64,000 nucleotides of DNA from Topomyia yanbarensis (taxonomy: Eukaryota > Arthropoda > Insecta > Diptera > Culicidae): assembly GCF_030247195.1 (NCBI RefSeq), contig NC_080672.1, positions 378,734,166-378,798,165 of the forward strand, in the 5' to 3' direction. Below, piece by piece: positions 46,600 through 58,169 of this stretch (the first letter of the stretch is position 1; every line of letters starts with the position of its first letter). The translations under genes were made by a program, and so were the position numbers. Under the pieces are notes generated by a model. That model was given only the letters and a program-made list of their open reading frames with translations, made no database searches and was not told the origin of the DNA.

Positions 46600-48158
46600 A
46601 TCCGAAATCGGAAATCAAGGATGACCAAATAGTTTAAAAAATGATTTTAAATACAAAACTGATTTCATCTCACCAGTATGATGATTGAGGGGGATGTTAA
46701 AAATCTAGTTTGTTGAAGAAGAACTGCAGCTGTTTAATCCATATACCAGAAATACCTTCAACTAACAAATAATAGTGATTAAATTTACTTTTACTGGTTA
46801 TCAAAAGACCTCCAACTTCCTTAACGAGCTTCCTTAACGTCGCCCACGCTGTCATGGGTAAATTTACGATCCCGTAAGCATCTCACCCCTCGACGCCGGC
46901 GGTGCGGGTTGGAGGTAGCAATTGAATGTGATTGTGCGTGAAAATGGATAATAAACGCCGAAACGACCTGCTCATTACTTTGGTCATAGTTTTTGATTAC
47001 CGGGCTCCGAGTGCCCAGGTCCCGGGACATCGCCGAAAAGCGTTATCTTTATGAATTTCCATATTTATACGTGAATAAATTGGAGATATGATTCGCCGAC
47101 CTCTGGAGTGGGCGGACGGCACATTCGTTTCACGTTTCACAGAACAATAAAACGAACATAAATTTGATAGATTTATTCAAATTGAAAGGTCCGCGGTGGC
47201 ACGCACCTTCGTGTACCATATGTGCCATACGTACACTGCAAACATTCGACAAGCGGTAGCGAAACAAAAAGGGCCAATTTATGAATTAGGATTACTATTA
47301 CTGTACGGTTTCCGCTGTAAGGATAGTTTCTATTTTGTGTGACCTCGCAGTCATGTGCATATCGTAAACCGTCGTCTTTATTCCAATTCTTATTGCAATT
47401 GGTTCACATATGATGAATATTGAAACATGATTTTGGCTTCGTTTATTGACGGTAATCGAACGGAATAGGTCGGAGTAGTTGTTTATCGATCCGGAGGACG
47501 AGTTATTCCGTTGTTCACTGCAACCTCCTGTTGGGTAAAGTTCCAAATTCAACACAGCAAACCGGCAATTACGCAATTAGCTCAAATCAGTTCGTCAACA
47601 GTTTTCGCATGGCCTACTTCCTTTTTCCTCCCGTTTTTTTTGCGAACAGAATCGAGTTTTCGGTGGAACCTTTTCATTACCTCCTTTGTTACTGCGATGC
47701 CGGTTTTGTGAGAGTTTGTTGGATCATGCACTAATTTGAATTGTAATTCAATTAAACCCTTCTTTTTCTTGTCCCAAACCAATGCCGGCGGAACATGATT
47801 AAAGACGTGCCGAAACCGGTGTGATATACACGTACACCGTAGGAAATTATATGTTATTTGATATTTTTTCCTTGAACAGAGTCGGTTGCCTTGGTGCGGC
47901 GGGACTGATTTAAGAAAAAATCACCTTTTGAAGTAGACAGAAGCCGGTCTACAGATAATCTGGTGGCGACGTCGGTGTTTGAGTTATTTGAGTTGATAGT
48001 TAAATATGAATAACGATTTTTTGAGGAACTTGATGTCCGGTTCCGTAGCAAGATTCACGAATTCGTTTATTTCCAAATGCTCTGTGGCAATCGGTATAAG
48101 TAGTAATTAGATTGCAAGTACAAATGAAAGCTAGGCTACTGTTATATTGACGTATCTA
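46600..48158. other. Unassigned stretch
   Basis: No gene or element recognised. Short frames at 46821-47030 and 47298-47782 lack motifs. Confidence 0.35.
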
Positions 48159-48405
48159 CAGGGGCGGATCCAGAAATTTTTTTTGGAGGGGGTCTGAAAT
48201 TCCGATTTTGAAATATTCAGTGTTCAACCATAATATGTAATAACCTCATTTAATTAAAATCGGTTTTGGTGGTTGAATCTGATTTAAAAGGATTTTGAGT
48301 TTAAAACAAATTTAAAATAGAAATTATTTTAACATTTCTCGACAAGTCAAAAAAATTTCAGAGGGGGTCCGGACCCCTAGGACCCTCTCCTTAGATCCGC
48401 CACTG
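48159..48405 (+). mobile_element. 247-bp hAT-type MITE
   Basis: Begins CAGGGGCGGATCCAGAAATTTT and ends TTAGATCCGCCACTG, the inverse with two changes, each followed inward by a G-rich (left) or C-rich (right) patch. CAGxGGCGGAT-type ends are common in hAT MITEs. The 8-bp flanks (CGTATCTA and CTCGTCCA) agree at only four positions, so no target duplication is claimed. Confidence 0.7.
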
Positions 48406-48409
48406 CTCG

Positions 48410-50225
48410 TCCAACTACCTTCAGCCAACCAAAATCAAAACAAAAATAAGTTGTTAGTCAAATTGACACGGCAGGTATTCATGCAACAAAACCGGTCCTT
48501 TTCAAAGATTCCAGTCCACCACAACCCAACCGAACAACAAAACTTTCAAATTCATTACGACGTGTCGCGTCGCTTTTGCACTATCAAACTCCATCAGGGA
48601 ATCAATCCACGGGAAAGGGAAATGAAAAGTAACAAAATAACTTTGGCTGCTTGGTTTTAATTTTATTAGCGACTATCACGGAACCATCTCTTCTTCTTCG
48701 GTACGCGGCGGGAGAATTGTCTTTCTAACACCGCACTGCTTGTACTCCCCCGGCTGAGTTCGGTAGTAGACAAAGCTTGTTAAGTGCTAGAATGAAGACG
48801 CATTCAGAAGCGGAAATTCCAACGAAAAAACAAATTCGGCCGGTGAGCTCAGTTTGATTAAACCATCAAAAATAAATAGTTTCGTGTCCTGTGTCCCATG
48901 CAACCCAAAAAACTAGCCCTATCAGGAACTCTGTGTAGTAGGAACAGTCGCGGAAGCGAAAATCGGGCGCAAGAGGAGGTAATTGAATATCTCACTTTTT
49001 GCTAGTTTTACCAGAACGACCAAGTGATAGGACAAGGTGACGAAAAGAGGTGATTGAAGCGCATAGTCACAGTCACAGCAAGGCTTGAATGTTACCCATC
49101 CTGCGGATGAGAGGGGCGGAACCGCCCTCCGGGAAACTTGGCCGCCGTGCTGTGAGAGGGGGCAAAAGACGACGGAAAAAAGTTAATTAAAATTGCACAA
49201 AAGTTTCAATTTTCGGCTGATGGCGGACGTGTCCCTTTCGGTGTTCCGTAGTTTACGAGAAGTGAAGAAACAAATTAACGGCACAAATGGGAATTAAGTT
49301 ATAATTGTTGGGTCGATAATAGCCACAATTTCGGCGTTGTTTGGCTTGTTTGGATAAGGGAGAGGTTCTGCGGAAGAATCAAAGTTGCTTACCCAGTCAA
49401 CAGTAATTACATTTACTTTAATGACATTTTTAAGGCCAACTGACACCAATTTGGTGTTAGTTTGGATATATCGTTAACTGGAAGCAAGTTGCTGCCAGTT
49501 ACTGACAAGTGAAAGACGAAACATTCGAATCCAACTTCTCTAAGGTAGGTTTTGTACTCTTAAGCGCAAATTGGTAGACCCCTTTTTTCTTTAGGAAAAA
49601 AGATTGCATAGGTACTCACAGGCATTTGACTCTAATTCCAAAAGACAAGAGTTCTTTTCACTAAATTCAGCCCCTGTATCCCTGCTTAGGTAAAATAATG
49701 AATAGTGCATTTATCATTTCATACCTGCCATATAACTCTTTTCGAACATACACAATTTGATGTTTCTTAATCGTATTCGTGTGTGCTCGCCAAGGTCGTA
49801 TAGCGAAAGATGTTTTTGCGAAATAATCTGCTGGATAACGCTTTCCATCTGATATTCTTCTTTACGTGAGATGTTCACCAATTTTCGCTTTATCTATTGA
49901 AGAAAACCGTGCAAAACAGCGTTATATCCGGAATCTGGAAATGACTTTTCCCAGACTTCCCCCAACAATGCGGGAAGTGAAACAGTTGATCAAGGCGAAA
50001 ATGGAGCTTGTGTTTATATAAGTGTCACACATACAACTACATCATACGAGACAAGAAGTACTAATAACGTTCAACTCCGTAGCCGAGGCAGAAAGCTTAT
50101 AGCTTATAGACCTGACGGTAATTTGCCTACACCACTCGGCACCACACACTAGTACGGATTATATTGAAAGATTCGTATCGGAGTATATGGAAGGGGAATC
50201 CGTAACAACACTTGGTGAAACTTTT
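48410..50225. other. Unassigned stretch
   Basis: No supportable gene. 48690-49330 is GC-richer and may be single-copy. Nothing else recognised. Confidence 0.35.
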
Positions 50226-50229
50226 CCCC

Positions 50230-50760
50230 TGGCATTCTCAACGGCATTTGGATGGCGCGGCTGAACCAACCTATATCGTCTTACTTGACTTGAAGTTTTA
50301 ATTACATACAAAGAACCCTATGCACATACTCTGAGCAGATACCCACGTGCCAGCACTCTAACCAAACGGTACACTGCGGTAAGGCATGCGCTAAAACAAC
50401 TAAAGCAAAGTCATTTACTATGACAAACACCATCAAACAGTTTTCGACACCAGCTGATACAGCACGGACAGCCACCCAAAAAATATATGCCGGATAAACA
50501 ATATTCCACGGTATTTCCAAGTCAATAGTTTACATACCCAGGGAAGTAATAATCTGGAAAGAAGACGACTATACCAGAATCGCACGAAAACACCCAACCA
50601 TTAACAGTGAAAATCAAAGCTGCTCTAGTGACAACAACATGGACACAAACACAAGCGAGGGAGAAAGCAGACGGAATGATCAGCAAGCGGCAGAGAGTAA
50701 ATCTGACCATAGCTCACCACCAAGAAATAAAATTAATATAAGAAGGGGAAACCAATGCGA
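50230..50760 (+). pseudogene. LINE ORF1 (gag-like) zinc-knuckle relic
   Basis: Read across small shifts: HLDGAAEPTYIVLLDLKF (the 'P-T-x-T-F-x-L-T-F' strand), then YIQRTLCTYSEQIPTCQHSN (the 'Y-I-x-x-P-x-R-C-x-x-C-Q-x-F-G-H' knuckle 1), CGKACAKTTKAKSF (knuckle 2 region), TNTIKQFSTPADTARTATQKIY (the 'C-x-N-x-I-x-C-x-N-C-x-x-x-H-T-A-x-x-x-x-C-P-x-Y' knuckle 3). Most Cys and His have been lost. After the knuckles there is a polar, Ser/Asn-rich tail. Typical of Jockey/I-clade ORF1, heavily decayed. No matching ORF2 downstream. Confidence 0.5.
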
Positions 50761-50924
50761 CCCGAGTAGAGGACACCAATGATAAGATTTTTTTCTATCA
50801 TTTTTGATGAATTGTAATTTATTAGTTCCTGAATTGTATATTCTAACAAAAAAATGTGAATGACTTTTGGGATTAAAAGTTTAATAAATTAACAAAAAAA
50901 CACTGATTTTTTATGAGCCGCAAC

Positions 50925-51560
50925 CCCACCAATGTGGGTATTTTCTGAATGGGCTTGACGAGTAGATGCTTGGTGCCTTTTTGAAAACCAAGATGATAAC
51001 TTCCGGTTCAGTGGAATTCTCTAAATCCCGTTTAATATGGATAGTTTCGGAACGAGCAAGATGAATGCATGGCAGATGTTGTTGTCTCACGCCAGTTTGA
51101 AATCCAAGATGGCCTCGCCATATTTAACAAAATTGTCTATAACAAAATCGATCTGTTTTGGAACGGGCTTGACAACTATGTACTAGTCAAAGATCAATGT
51201 ATAACGATATTTTAATGGCGACCTTCGATTTTGATCTTACCGAAAATACGTTGGGTATAAAAAATCACCATCCAGTATTTAGGTTTGGTAACTATTCATC
51301 ATACTTATTCCATATGTTTCCACTTTTTTGTGGTTTGGAAGAATTCCGCTATACCTGAAGTGGTCATCTTGGTTTTCAAAATGGTATCATCATACAGCGA
51401 TATTTGGCCTCTATTTATCAAGCCCTTTTCGAAAATACTCATATTGATTGGGTTTTAGACAATTCCCCTAAACCGGAAGTCGCCTCTTGGCTTTCAAATT
51501 GGCTTCGTACATAAATTTTTGGTATCTTCTCCCCAAACCCGTTTATTCATACTGAGCAAG
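50925..51560. repeat. Dispersed repeat with AACCGGAAGT/CCAAGATG motif, direct and inverted units
   Basis: The phrase (G)AAAACCAAGATG..ACTTCCGGTT..GGAATTCTCTAAA occurs at about 50985 (plus), in altered form at 51110, and inverted at about 51345-51385 (CCTGAAGTGGTCATCTTGG) and 51450-51505 (ACAATTCCCCTAAACCGGAA). TT..GAACGGGCTTGA and its inverse TCAAGCCCTTTTCGAA mark the unit edges. Units are about 180 bp. Confidence 0.6.
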
Positions 51561-51838
51561 AGTGGTAAAATGTTAGTATATAAGACAAGTAGTTGATAAA
51601 ATCAGGAAAAACTTTTAATCAAATGAAATTTTTACCAACCAAAGAATAATTCCTTTAGTTGTTCGTTGTAGAACAAATGAAACCTATTTGGAGAACTAAC
51701 TGATCAGTCCGAAACTTTCCGATCAGAAGCGTAGTAGAATAAGGCTCATTTTGTAAACGATGTTTGATAGTAAGTCTCCCCAAAGGTGCAAATATTTTTT
51801 TGAGTGATTAGTAAGAGAGAGAGTTGATGTCATAAAGT
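51561..51838. other. Short unassigned spacer
   Basis: Nothing recognised. Confidence 0.35.
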
Positions 51839-53770
51839 AACAGTTGCAGTGGCGTAGCCAGGGGGGGGGTTTTGGGGGTTAACCCCCCCCCCCCCCAAAC
51901 CAAAATTAATTGGATTGAAAAAAAATTGATGCTGACGAATTTAATTTAATATTCCACAAAATATTTTTGGAAAAATATTCTCTGATCACTACATTGAGAA
52001 CTGTGTTTAAAGCGTCATCAGAACTTTTGGAAAATTGTAGGAAGGGGATCTTGTAACTTATCTCTTAGCCAGAATCCCATAGTTGTCAAATTACTTCAAT
52101 GTTAATTAAAATAACTGTCTGAATTATTATGAGCTCATTTTTGGAAAGATGCTTCAAAATATGGATTAGAGACAATTTTTCGAATGGGAATCTAAATTTG
52201 AATAGGTTGATTGCATATAAAACATAAGCTTGTTTACCGAAAACTTACATACATTTCAACATTTGCTGAAAATGTATTTTTTTAGATTGTGTAGAGTTTA
52301 GACAACAATTCAATATGGTTAACAACAAGAATAACATTTCAGAAACTAGTTGAAAGCTGATGTAATTTTGTCTCTAGCAGGTCAGGATCGGTTTTATGAG
52401 CATTTGATTTTTGTTGTATTATAAACTATATGAATAGCCTCTTAGCAGGATGCAATGAATGGCGTACTAAAATTTTGTGTGCTACGTACTAGTACTGCAA
52501 GTTGTGAGGTTGACTAATAAAGAAAAGTAAAATTAATGCTCGATAAATTTTTAACGGTCACGATCACATTCATTCGAAACTGCCAAATTTCGATGTTAAG
52601 TAACATTGAAGAATTTCAAAACGTAAAACTGTTCATCTGCTGATAGAATAATTTTGACGGTTAATCCTCCTAGAAGTAATTATAGACAAGAATTACTCTT
52701 CAACCAAATTTGGGTCGAGACTTAATGTCTCCAGCAAAGTTTTCGAAAGTGCTATTTCAAACAACTTTGTCAAAGACATAAATATCCCACATATTCAGAG
52801 TATCGAAATATAGTAGTAGAAAACCTTTACAACAAGCTATTCTGAAATTACTGTATTTGATAAATCTCTTCTGCGGTAATTAAATAATAAATTCACATTG
52901 CGTTCAAGGTGCCTTTGAAGCTTACAAAAAAATAAGGGAACTGGATATAAAACAAATAATTCCCAGATATTAAAAGGACTCAAAAACACAAAGAGTGATT
53001 CCATTTTCAGGAGCTAGCATCAATTCGGCGCAAGCTTAGTCCGCCCACCAAGTTAGTGTCGGATTCTGATGAGATGAAGTCGAAACGCAAGTTTCAGTTC
53101 CATCCATCCATAATTTAGTTATAGGTTTTGTGTTCTCAACTCGCAATGATTGTTTCAAACAATTTTATCCGTAGCGCAGAAAAAAATAGTTTTCACCTAA
53201 ATTTTTCTTCACTAAGAAGAAATATAGCAGGCCCAGTCCATTTAAATCCCTATATGTTGAATTCATGTAGCCTTCATATTTTCAACAAAATTGTTTGAAA
53301 TGACATTATCAAAAACTTTGCTGAAGGCACCATGTCTCTTAATATTTTTGAAAAATTAATTCACCATAATTACCTCTATATAGTTAATCACTAAAATTTC
53401 TATATCAAAGCAGGCGCTGTTTTATGTTGATAACTTCCCGAAGTTGTCAAACCTTCAAAGTCAAGGATTATTATATTAGGCGATCTTGAACGTTGAAAAT
53501 TTTTTAGATCATTTATCCCACTTTAAAAGATCGCAATTTTTGACTTCATTGACATATTATACAAGAAAATAATCTATAGAGGTTTGAAAACTGTTCCATG
53601 TTGATCCTTCTTGTTTGTAGACTGTAATGACATCTGTTAGACTACTTATGTTTTTGAGTTTTCAATAATTTATCAAACTCATATTAAATTTTAAAATTTT
53701 TTCAAAAAATTTGCGATTTTCATCAAAACCCCCTCCAAACCAAATTTCTGGCTACGCCACTGAACAGTTG
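51839..53770 (+). mobile_element. 1.9-kb non-autonomous hAT element with perfect 8-bp duplication
   Basis: The element body 51847-53762 starts CAGTGGCGTAGCCAG and ends with the exact inverse CTGGCTACGCCACTG. Target duplication AACAGTTG is at 51839-51846 and 53763-53770, identical. The 8-bp duplication and CA(G)...(C)TG ends place it in the hAT superfamily. Just inside the left end is a G9-TTTT-G5 / C14 patch that can fold on itself; the right end has a matching CCCCCTCC patch. The interior (1.8 kb) is AT-rich with no transposase or long frame, so it needs a transposase in trans. Intact ends suggest fairly recent insertion. Confidence 0.92.
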
Positions 53771-54168
53771 AATTTAGGTGATGCAAGATGTCTCGTGCAA
53801 CGGAAGTCACCTGTATCCAGATTCATCATCTAAGGAATACGATACAACGAACGGATCAAAGAGTGTTTATCCATCGTTTTTGGTGGACGCTTATACTACC
53901 AATAACAGATTTTCTACTAAATTTTTTTCTGCTGTTTACAATTTCCAACAACAAATAACACAAACAAAGACAATTCAGCGACACTAAAGTAACCCAATGT
54001 AGTTAGGCTTGGTATGCACTCATATTTTAAGTTAGGTAATTTGACACGGTCCAATGCGTCAGCTTGATTGAGCCATGGGTCTTTTTATATGTATAACATA
54101 TTCAAAATAAGAGGGACTCTACACTTAGGCCTAATAATTTAGATAGTGTAAGGCACCTTTTATGGCAG
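53771..54168. other. Spacer between hAT and DD37E elements
   Basis: A 69-codon frame (53778-53987) without motif. Nothing else. Confidence 0.4.
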
Positions 54169-54170
54169 TA

Positions 54171-55469
54171 AAGGGCGAACACAAAATTATTGCGACACAT
54201 TCAACAAGGCATAACTTTTTTACCATTGGGTAAAAATCAACCAAATATTGCACACTTTCTCATTGATGTGTATTGTTTACATGCTGTCAAACTCGAAGTT
54301 GTGTTTTTCGATTCAACGAAAATGGAGGTGAACCAACGCGAGTCGAGAGAACAAATTCTTTCCAAACACCTGGAATTTCCTGACCTGTCGCACCGGCAGT
54401 TGGGAAAAATGTTGAGCATTCACCATTCAACCGTCTCCAGAGTGTTGAAGCGGTTCCAGGAGCGGTTGACGTTGGACCACGGCAAAGGAGCTGGAAGAAA
54501 ACCAGGACCGGAGAACAAAAAGACGGAGGGAAAGGTGAAGCGGATGTTTAAAGCAAATCCCAACGTCTCAAGCCGTGATTTGGCTCAAAAGATCGGCATG
54601 TCACAGAGCCGACGTCCAGAATGCAAAGAAGAGAGCTGGACTACATACATACAAGGTACAGAACTTCCCAAACCGCGATGAGCGGCAACAATCGACGGCT
54701 AAAACTCGAGCACGGGAGCTCTACGAGAAGATGCTGACAAAATATGGCTGCTGTGTGATGGACGACGAAACGTATATAAAAGCCGATTTTAAGCAAATTC
54801 CGGGGTTGGAGTTTTTCACCGGCGAGAGCAAGTTCTATGTGGACGACAAATTTAAGAAGAAGAAAATGTCGAAGTTCGCCTCCAAATATCTCATTTGGCA
54901 GACCATCTGCTCTTGCGGACTGAGGAGTGAGCCTTTCGTGACAAAGCGCACAGTAAATGGCGAGATCTACAAATCTGAGTGCCTCGAGAAGCGCCTTTTG
55001 CCGTTCTTGCAGCAGCACGACGAAGCTCCGCTATTTTGGCCAGATTTGGCATCATGCCACTATTCTATAAGTGTCCTGGAGTGGTATGAGGCCAATTCTG
55101 TCCATTTTGTTCCAAAGGACATGAATCCGCCAAACTGTCCGGAACTGCGCCCGGTGGAGCAGTACTGGGCAATGATGAAGCGGGAACTTCGAAAGAGCAA
55201 GAACATGGTCAAAGACGAGAAGGACATGTTAAGAAAATGAAGAAAAAAACTGAGAAACTGGTACCGGATGACACTGTAAAGACTTTGATGGAGGGCATCA
55301 AGCGAAAATGCGTTCAATTTTACACTCAAGGCTCCATCGATTACCTTTTCTTTTGATTTTTGAAGGAAATATATGTATAAAACTACCCTAAATTTTTGGT
55401 TTGGTTTTAAACATTATAAGAAAATTGGCATGACATTTTCGGTGTCGCAATAATTTCGTGTTCGCCCTT
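54171..55469 (+). mobile_element. Complete Tc1/mariner DD37E (ITmD37E-type) element, copy 2
   Basis: 1299 bp with terminal inverted repeats of about 28 bp: AAGGGCGAACAC..AATTATTGCGACAC at the left, inverse at the right (GTGTCGCAATAATTTCGTG.. CGCCCTT), one mismatch. TA duplications flank it at 54169-54170 and 55470-55471. A single transposase frame fills the centre. It is the reference for the clipped copy at 8284-9565. Ends are intact and could in principle be mobilised in trans. Confidence 0.96.
54322..55356 (+). pseudogene. DD37E transposase, copy 2, with +1 frameshift and early stop
   Basis: Same start (MEVNQRE, 54322) and domain order as copy 1: two helix-turn-helix units, GRKPGP linker, MDDETY, WPDLASCHYS (Asp 55043-55045), PVEQYW (Glu 55157-55159), 37 residues apart. 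An extra base near 54609-54615 (GAGCCGACG, where copy 1 has GAGCTACG) shifts the frame inside the second HTH; the catalytic part resumes in the +1 frame (54575-55240). A TGA at 55238-55240, in a region where copy 1 reads TGG, ends that frame before the C-terminal EKLVPDDTVKTLM block, which continues in another frame to a stop near 55356. The position that is nonsense in copy 1 is CAG here. The family's usual length is about 340 residues. Confidence 0.93.
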
Positions 55470-55589
55470 TAGAGCCTTTTGTGACACTATTTCGTACATG
55501 TGTGCAAGAATAGAAACAAGTTTCATTCTTCATTATTTATGCACACATTTATTCAGAACACTATTGTCTGGCCTTTTTTATTTTGATTA

Positions 55590-55705
55590 TAAATATTTTA
55601 ACCTTAAGGTCATCCGCCTCTTTTCGGGTTGGAGAATTTTTTTGTGAAAAAATCTCTAACCCTATGTGCGGGGTTGGGAATCGAACCCAGGTGAGCTGTA
55701 TGCAC
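55590..55705 (-). mobile_element. tRNA-derived SINE fragment, copy 2
   Basis: On the minus strand: CAGCTCACCTGGGTTCGATT (B box GGTTCGATTCC), CCCCGCACATAGGG, A-rich middle, GGATGACCTTAAGGTTAAAA at the tail. Same architecture as 37745-37872 with about 75-80% agreement by eye. The head with the A box is missing. Confidence 0.65.
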
Positions 55706-55709
55706 AAAG

Positions 55710-56500
55710 TACAACATTTATTTTTATTTATGCTTTAAATAGAGACATCTCTGCTAAATAAGTATGATACAGATACTTAAGAAACAGCATTCAAGGAGTG
55801 CCCAAAGCGACTTATGTTGCAACCTGACTAGATGCTATTGGTTGGGCAACCGTTCGGAGTTTAGCTGATTACGTTGAAGGCTATGTGTTAGATTTGATTG
55901 TAGATCATTTGTCATGACGGCTTCTGTGTTTTTAGTTTCCGTAGTGTTCCATCTAGTTGAAGAACTGGCACGTGAGACTTTGTTCTTGATAAGTAAATCA
56001 TGTGATATGAGAGCTGATAACGACTCATATTTGGAATAGATTCAGATGAAAAGGAACATGCCATGTGTTTTGTTTTCTTACAACACGTCATTCAAAAAAA
56101 CGCAACGGAGTGTACCTCTCAGCATTTCGGCACGATGCTCGCAATTTTTTTATTTATATTTGTTTCCCGTCGACCTCTGTCCGCAATAAGTGCCTATCAC
56201 CGGCATCAGAGAGGCGACTATACCATCTGAACCCTAGATATCGGCCCATGACCACCTGGGCCGGGATCATCAACTTGGCTTCCCTTCCAAAATAATACAT
56301 GACCAGAGATTTTTCACCTCGGAAAAGCCCAGTGCTCATGGCTGAGATTAAACTAAAACCCATTGGGGTGAGAGAAAGTACGTTATGGCAGAAAGTGTAG
56401 TCGTGGAATGTGTTGCAAGTTGAAATACCAAATAAAACTTCCTTTCTCGATTAAACAGCTGAATGCACTCGGTGCAGAATATCGTATAAAAGGGAACTGT
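55710..56500. other. Unassigned spacer
   Basis: No gene supported. The frames at 56065-56363 on both strands have no motif. Confidence 0.35.
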
Positions 56501-56504
56501 TTAT

Positions 56505-56580
56505 GGCGGATCCAGAGGAAGGGTTCTGGGGGTCCGGGCCCCTCCCAAAAATTCTCAACTTGTTGAGAAATTTTAAATCA
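56505..56580 (+). mobile_element. One-sided hAT-MITE scrap
   Basis: GGCGGATCCAGAGGAAGGGT then GGGGGTCCGGGCCCCTCCC resembles the ends of the MITE at 48159-48405 (GGCGGATCCAGA; GGGGGTCCGGACCCC). No opposite end. Confidence 0.45.
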
Positions 56581-56608
56581 GTTTGATTTTCATTTTCTAT
56601 ACTATTCT

Positions 56609-56972
56609 ATTCTAACCCTTACACAGCCAGTATTGAAAAGCATCCAGGAAAACACTGCAGTTATTCTTCAGTGTCTTTCTTGTCAACATTAATATTTGAA
56701 GCATATTATAATATGTCGCAAATATTAAAACGGCCAGGCCTACTGTGCAGAGTTGGGTTTGAAGATGTTTCAATATTATACCCTCGATTGAATTATTCGT
56801 TTAATGAACAATTCAACCAACGAATCGTTTTGAAACTTGAATGAGGAAGAAACGAGGACAACCGTACCGACCGTTTCAGTTTATATGGGGTTAGAATAAA
56901 ACGTTGGGAGTGACTTTGCTAAGAAGGTTAATGTCACTCCTTTGGTGCTTTGGGGTGGGACAGAGGTATTTA
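56609..56972 (+). mobile_element. Second copy of the 376-bp retroposon
   Basis: Collinear with 1015-1390: ACACAGCCAGTATTG, TTCTTGTCAACATTAATATTTG, AAACGGCCAGGC, TCAATATTATACC, TTCGTTTAATGAACAATTCA, AACGTTGGGAGTGACTTTGC, GGTTAATGTCACTCCTTTGG, GGTGGGACAGAGGTATTTA. No obvious long duplication at its edges, so it is older than the first copy or has lost one flank. Confidence 0.65.
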
Positions 56973-57850
56973 CACCTTGCCCTGGCTCATTAAGCCTAGG
57001 TTAACGCGCCTTTACTCGCTCTCCTCCAAACTAGTGCTGACTTCGGTCTTGGATCCGAGTCGCCCGAGGTCCGCTCTAATATTAATTACAGCCGTATGAA
57101 AATGACAATACAGAGCGAACCTAGAGCGACTCTGATCCAAAAACGAAATCAGCATTAGCATGCACCTGTGTCACGCGGTGTGCGATTAGTGTTTTATTGT
57201 TTACATAACCCCATTATTTAAATCAGTTTGAACTTTATATTCAAATTCAAAGTTTTTAAACCAAATTTGACCAAAAATACTTATTTCATTAAATGAGATT
57301 TTTACGAATTACGTATTGCGCAATGTTTATTTTAAATCTGTTCCTGGGGACTGAACTTAAAGTTCCGCAAGTTCAAGTTCAAATTTTACCTCCAAAACTG
57401 TTCCGCATCACGAACAGAAGGTCTAGCAAGGCAATATTTAAAATCAATAGCCTGTGTGTAAATCTGGAGTATATTCTCAACATCCCGATCAAACTAACAA
57501 ACGAACAGACACCGGTGGATGAGTGGTAAGCGTGATAGCTTCTCACCCCTAGCCATGGTCCTTCGGAAGGAAAGTAAACTCGTTTCGTGTGTTGACGTGG
57601 CGATATCTAGGGTGAAGAAATCCAACGAGAGAGCAACAGCCTTGCCACATCTGCTCAAAATCCATCACATTATCACTGGCATGTACTCAATGTGGACAGA
57701 GCCCGACAGATAATGAATATGAAAAGTAACAGTGCCTTATATTAGAATTAAGAATAGGTTGAATGCAGGCTGGTGCGCATTGTTGTTTGGCACTATTGAA
57801 AGATCGCGCGAAAATCAATCGCCAAAATAGCTTCTCGGAAGAGAGTGGGA
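56973..57850. other. Unassigned spacer
   Basis: Short frames at 57293-57713 have no motif. GATCCGAGTCGCCCGAGG and GAGCGACTCTGATCC at about 57050-57140 form a loose inverted repeat. Confidence 0.35.
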
Positions 57851-58167
57851 AACTGGAGCAGGGCCGGCGGAAAGCGTGGGTAGTATGGGTAGTACTACCC
57901 ACTCAAAAATAACCGAGTGGGTAATTACCCACTCGAAATTTTGAACCATTTCCAAAAATTTAGATGTGCAACGCATGTATCTCGCACTACACACATTTGA
58001 AAACATCGATGTACCACAATTCCATTTGCATAAACGAACGTGATTTAACGTGAATGTAATGTAAGCGTGTGCATTGCGAAAAGGGAAAAAATCCTTACTA
58101 ATGGACCCCTCACCCTATGCTTTCTACCCACTCGGGCGTAAAGTGTTTCGCCGCCCCTGAACTGGAG
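57851..58167 (+). mobile_element. 301-bp hAT-type MITE, copy 2, with perfect 8-bp duplication
   Basis: The element body 57859-58159 is flanked by AACTGGAG on both sides (57851-57858, 58160-58167). Ends CAGGGCCGGCGGAAAGCGTG and inverse-like CACTTTACGCC/GGCGAAAC... ending CCGCCCCTG. Inner motif TACCCACTCG in both orientations. The 8-bp duplication marks hAT. Almost identical to 4524-4813. Confidence 0.9.
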
Positions 58168-58169
58168 GC

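Noticed and set aside
48151..48413. 8-bp target duplication for the MITE at 48159-48405
   Set aside because: Only four of eight flank positions agree, no better than chance.
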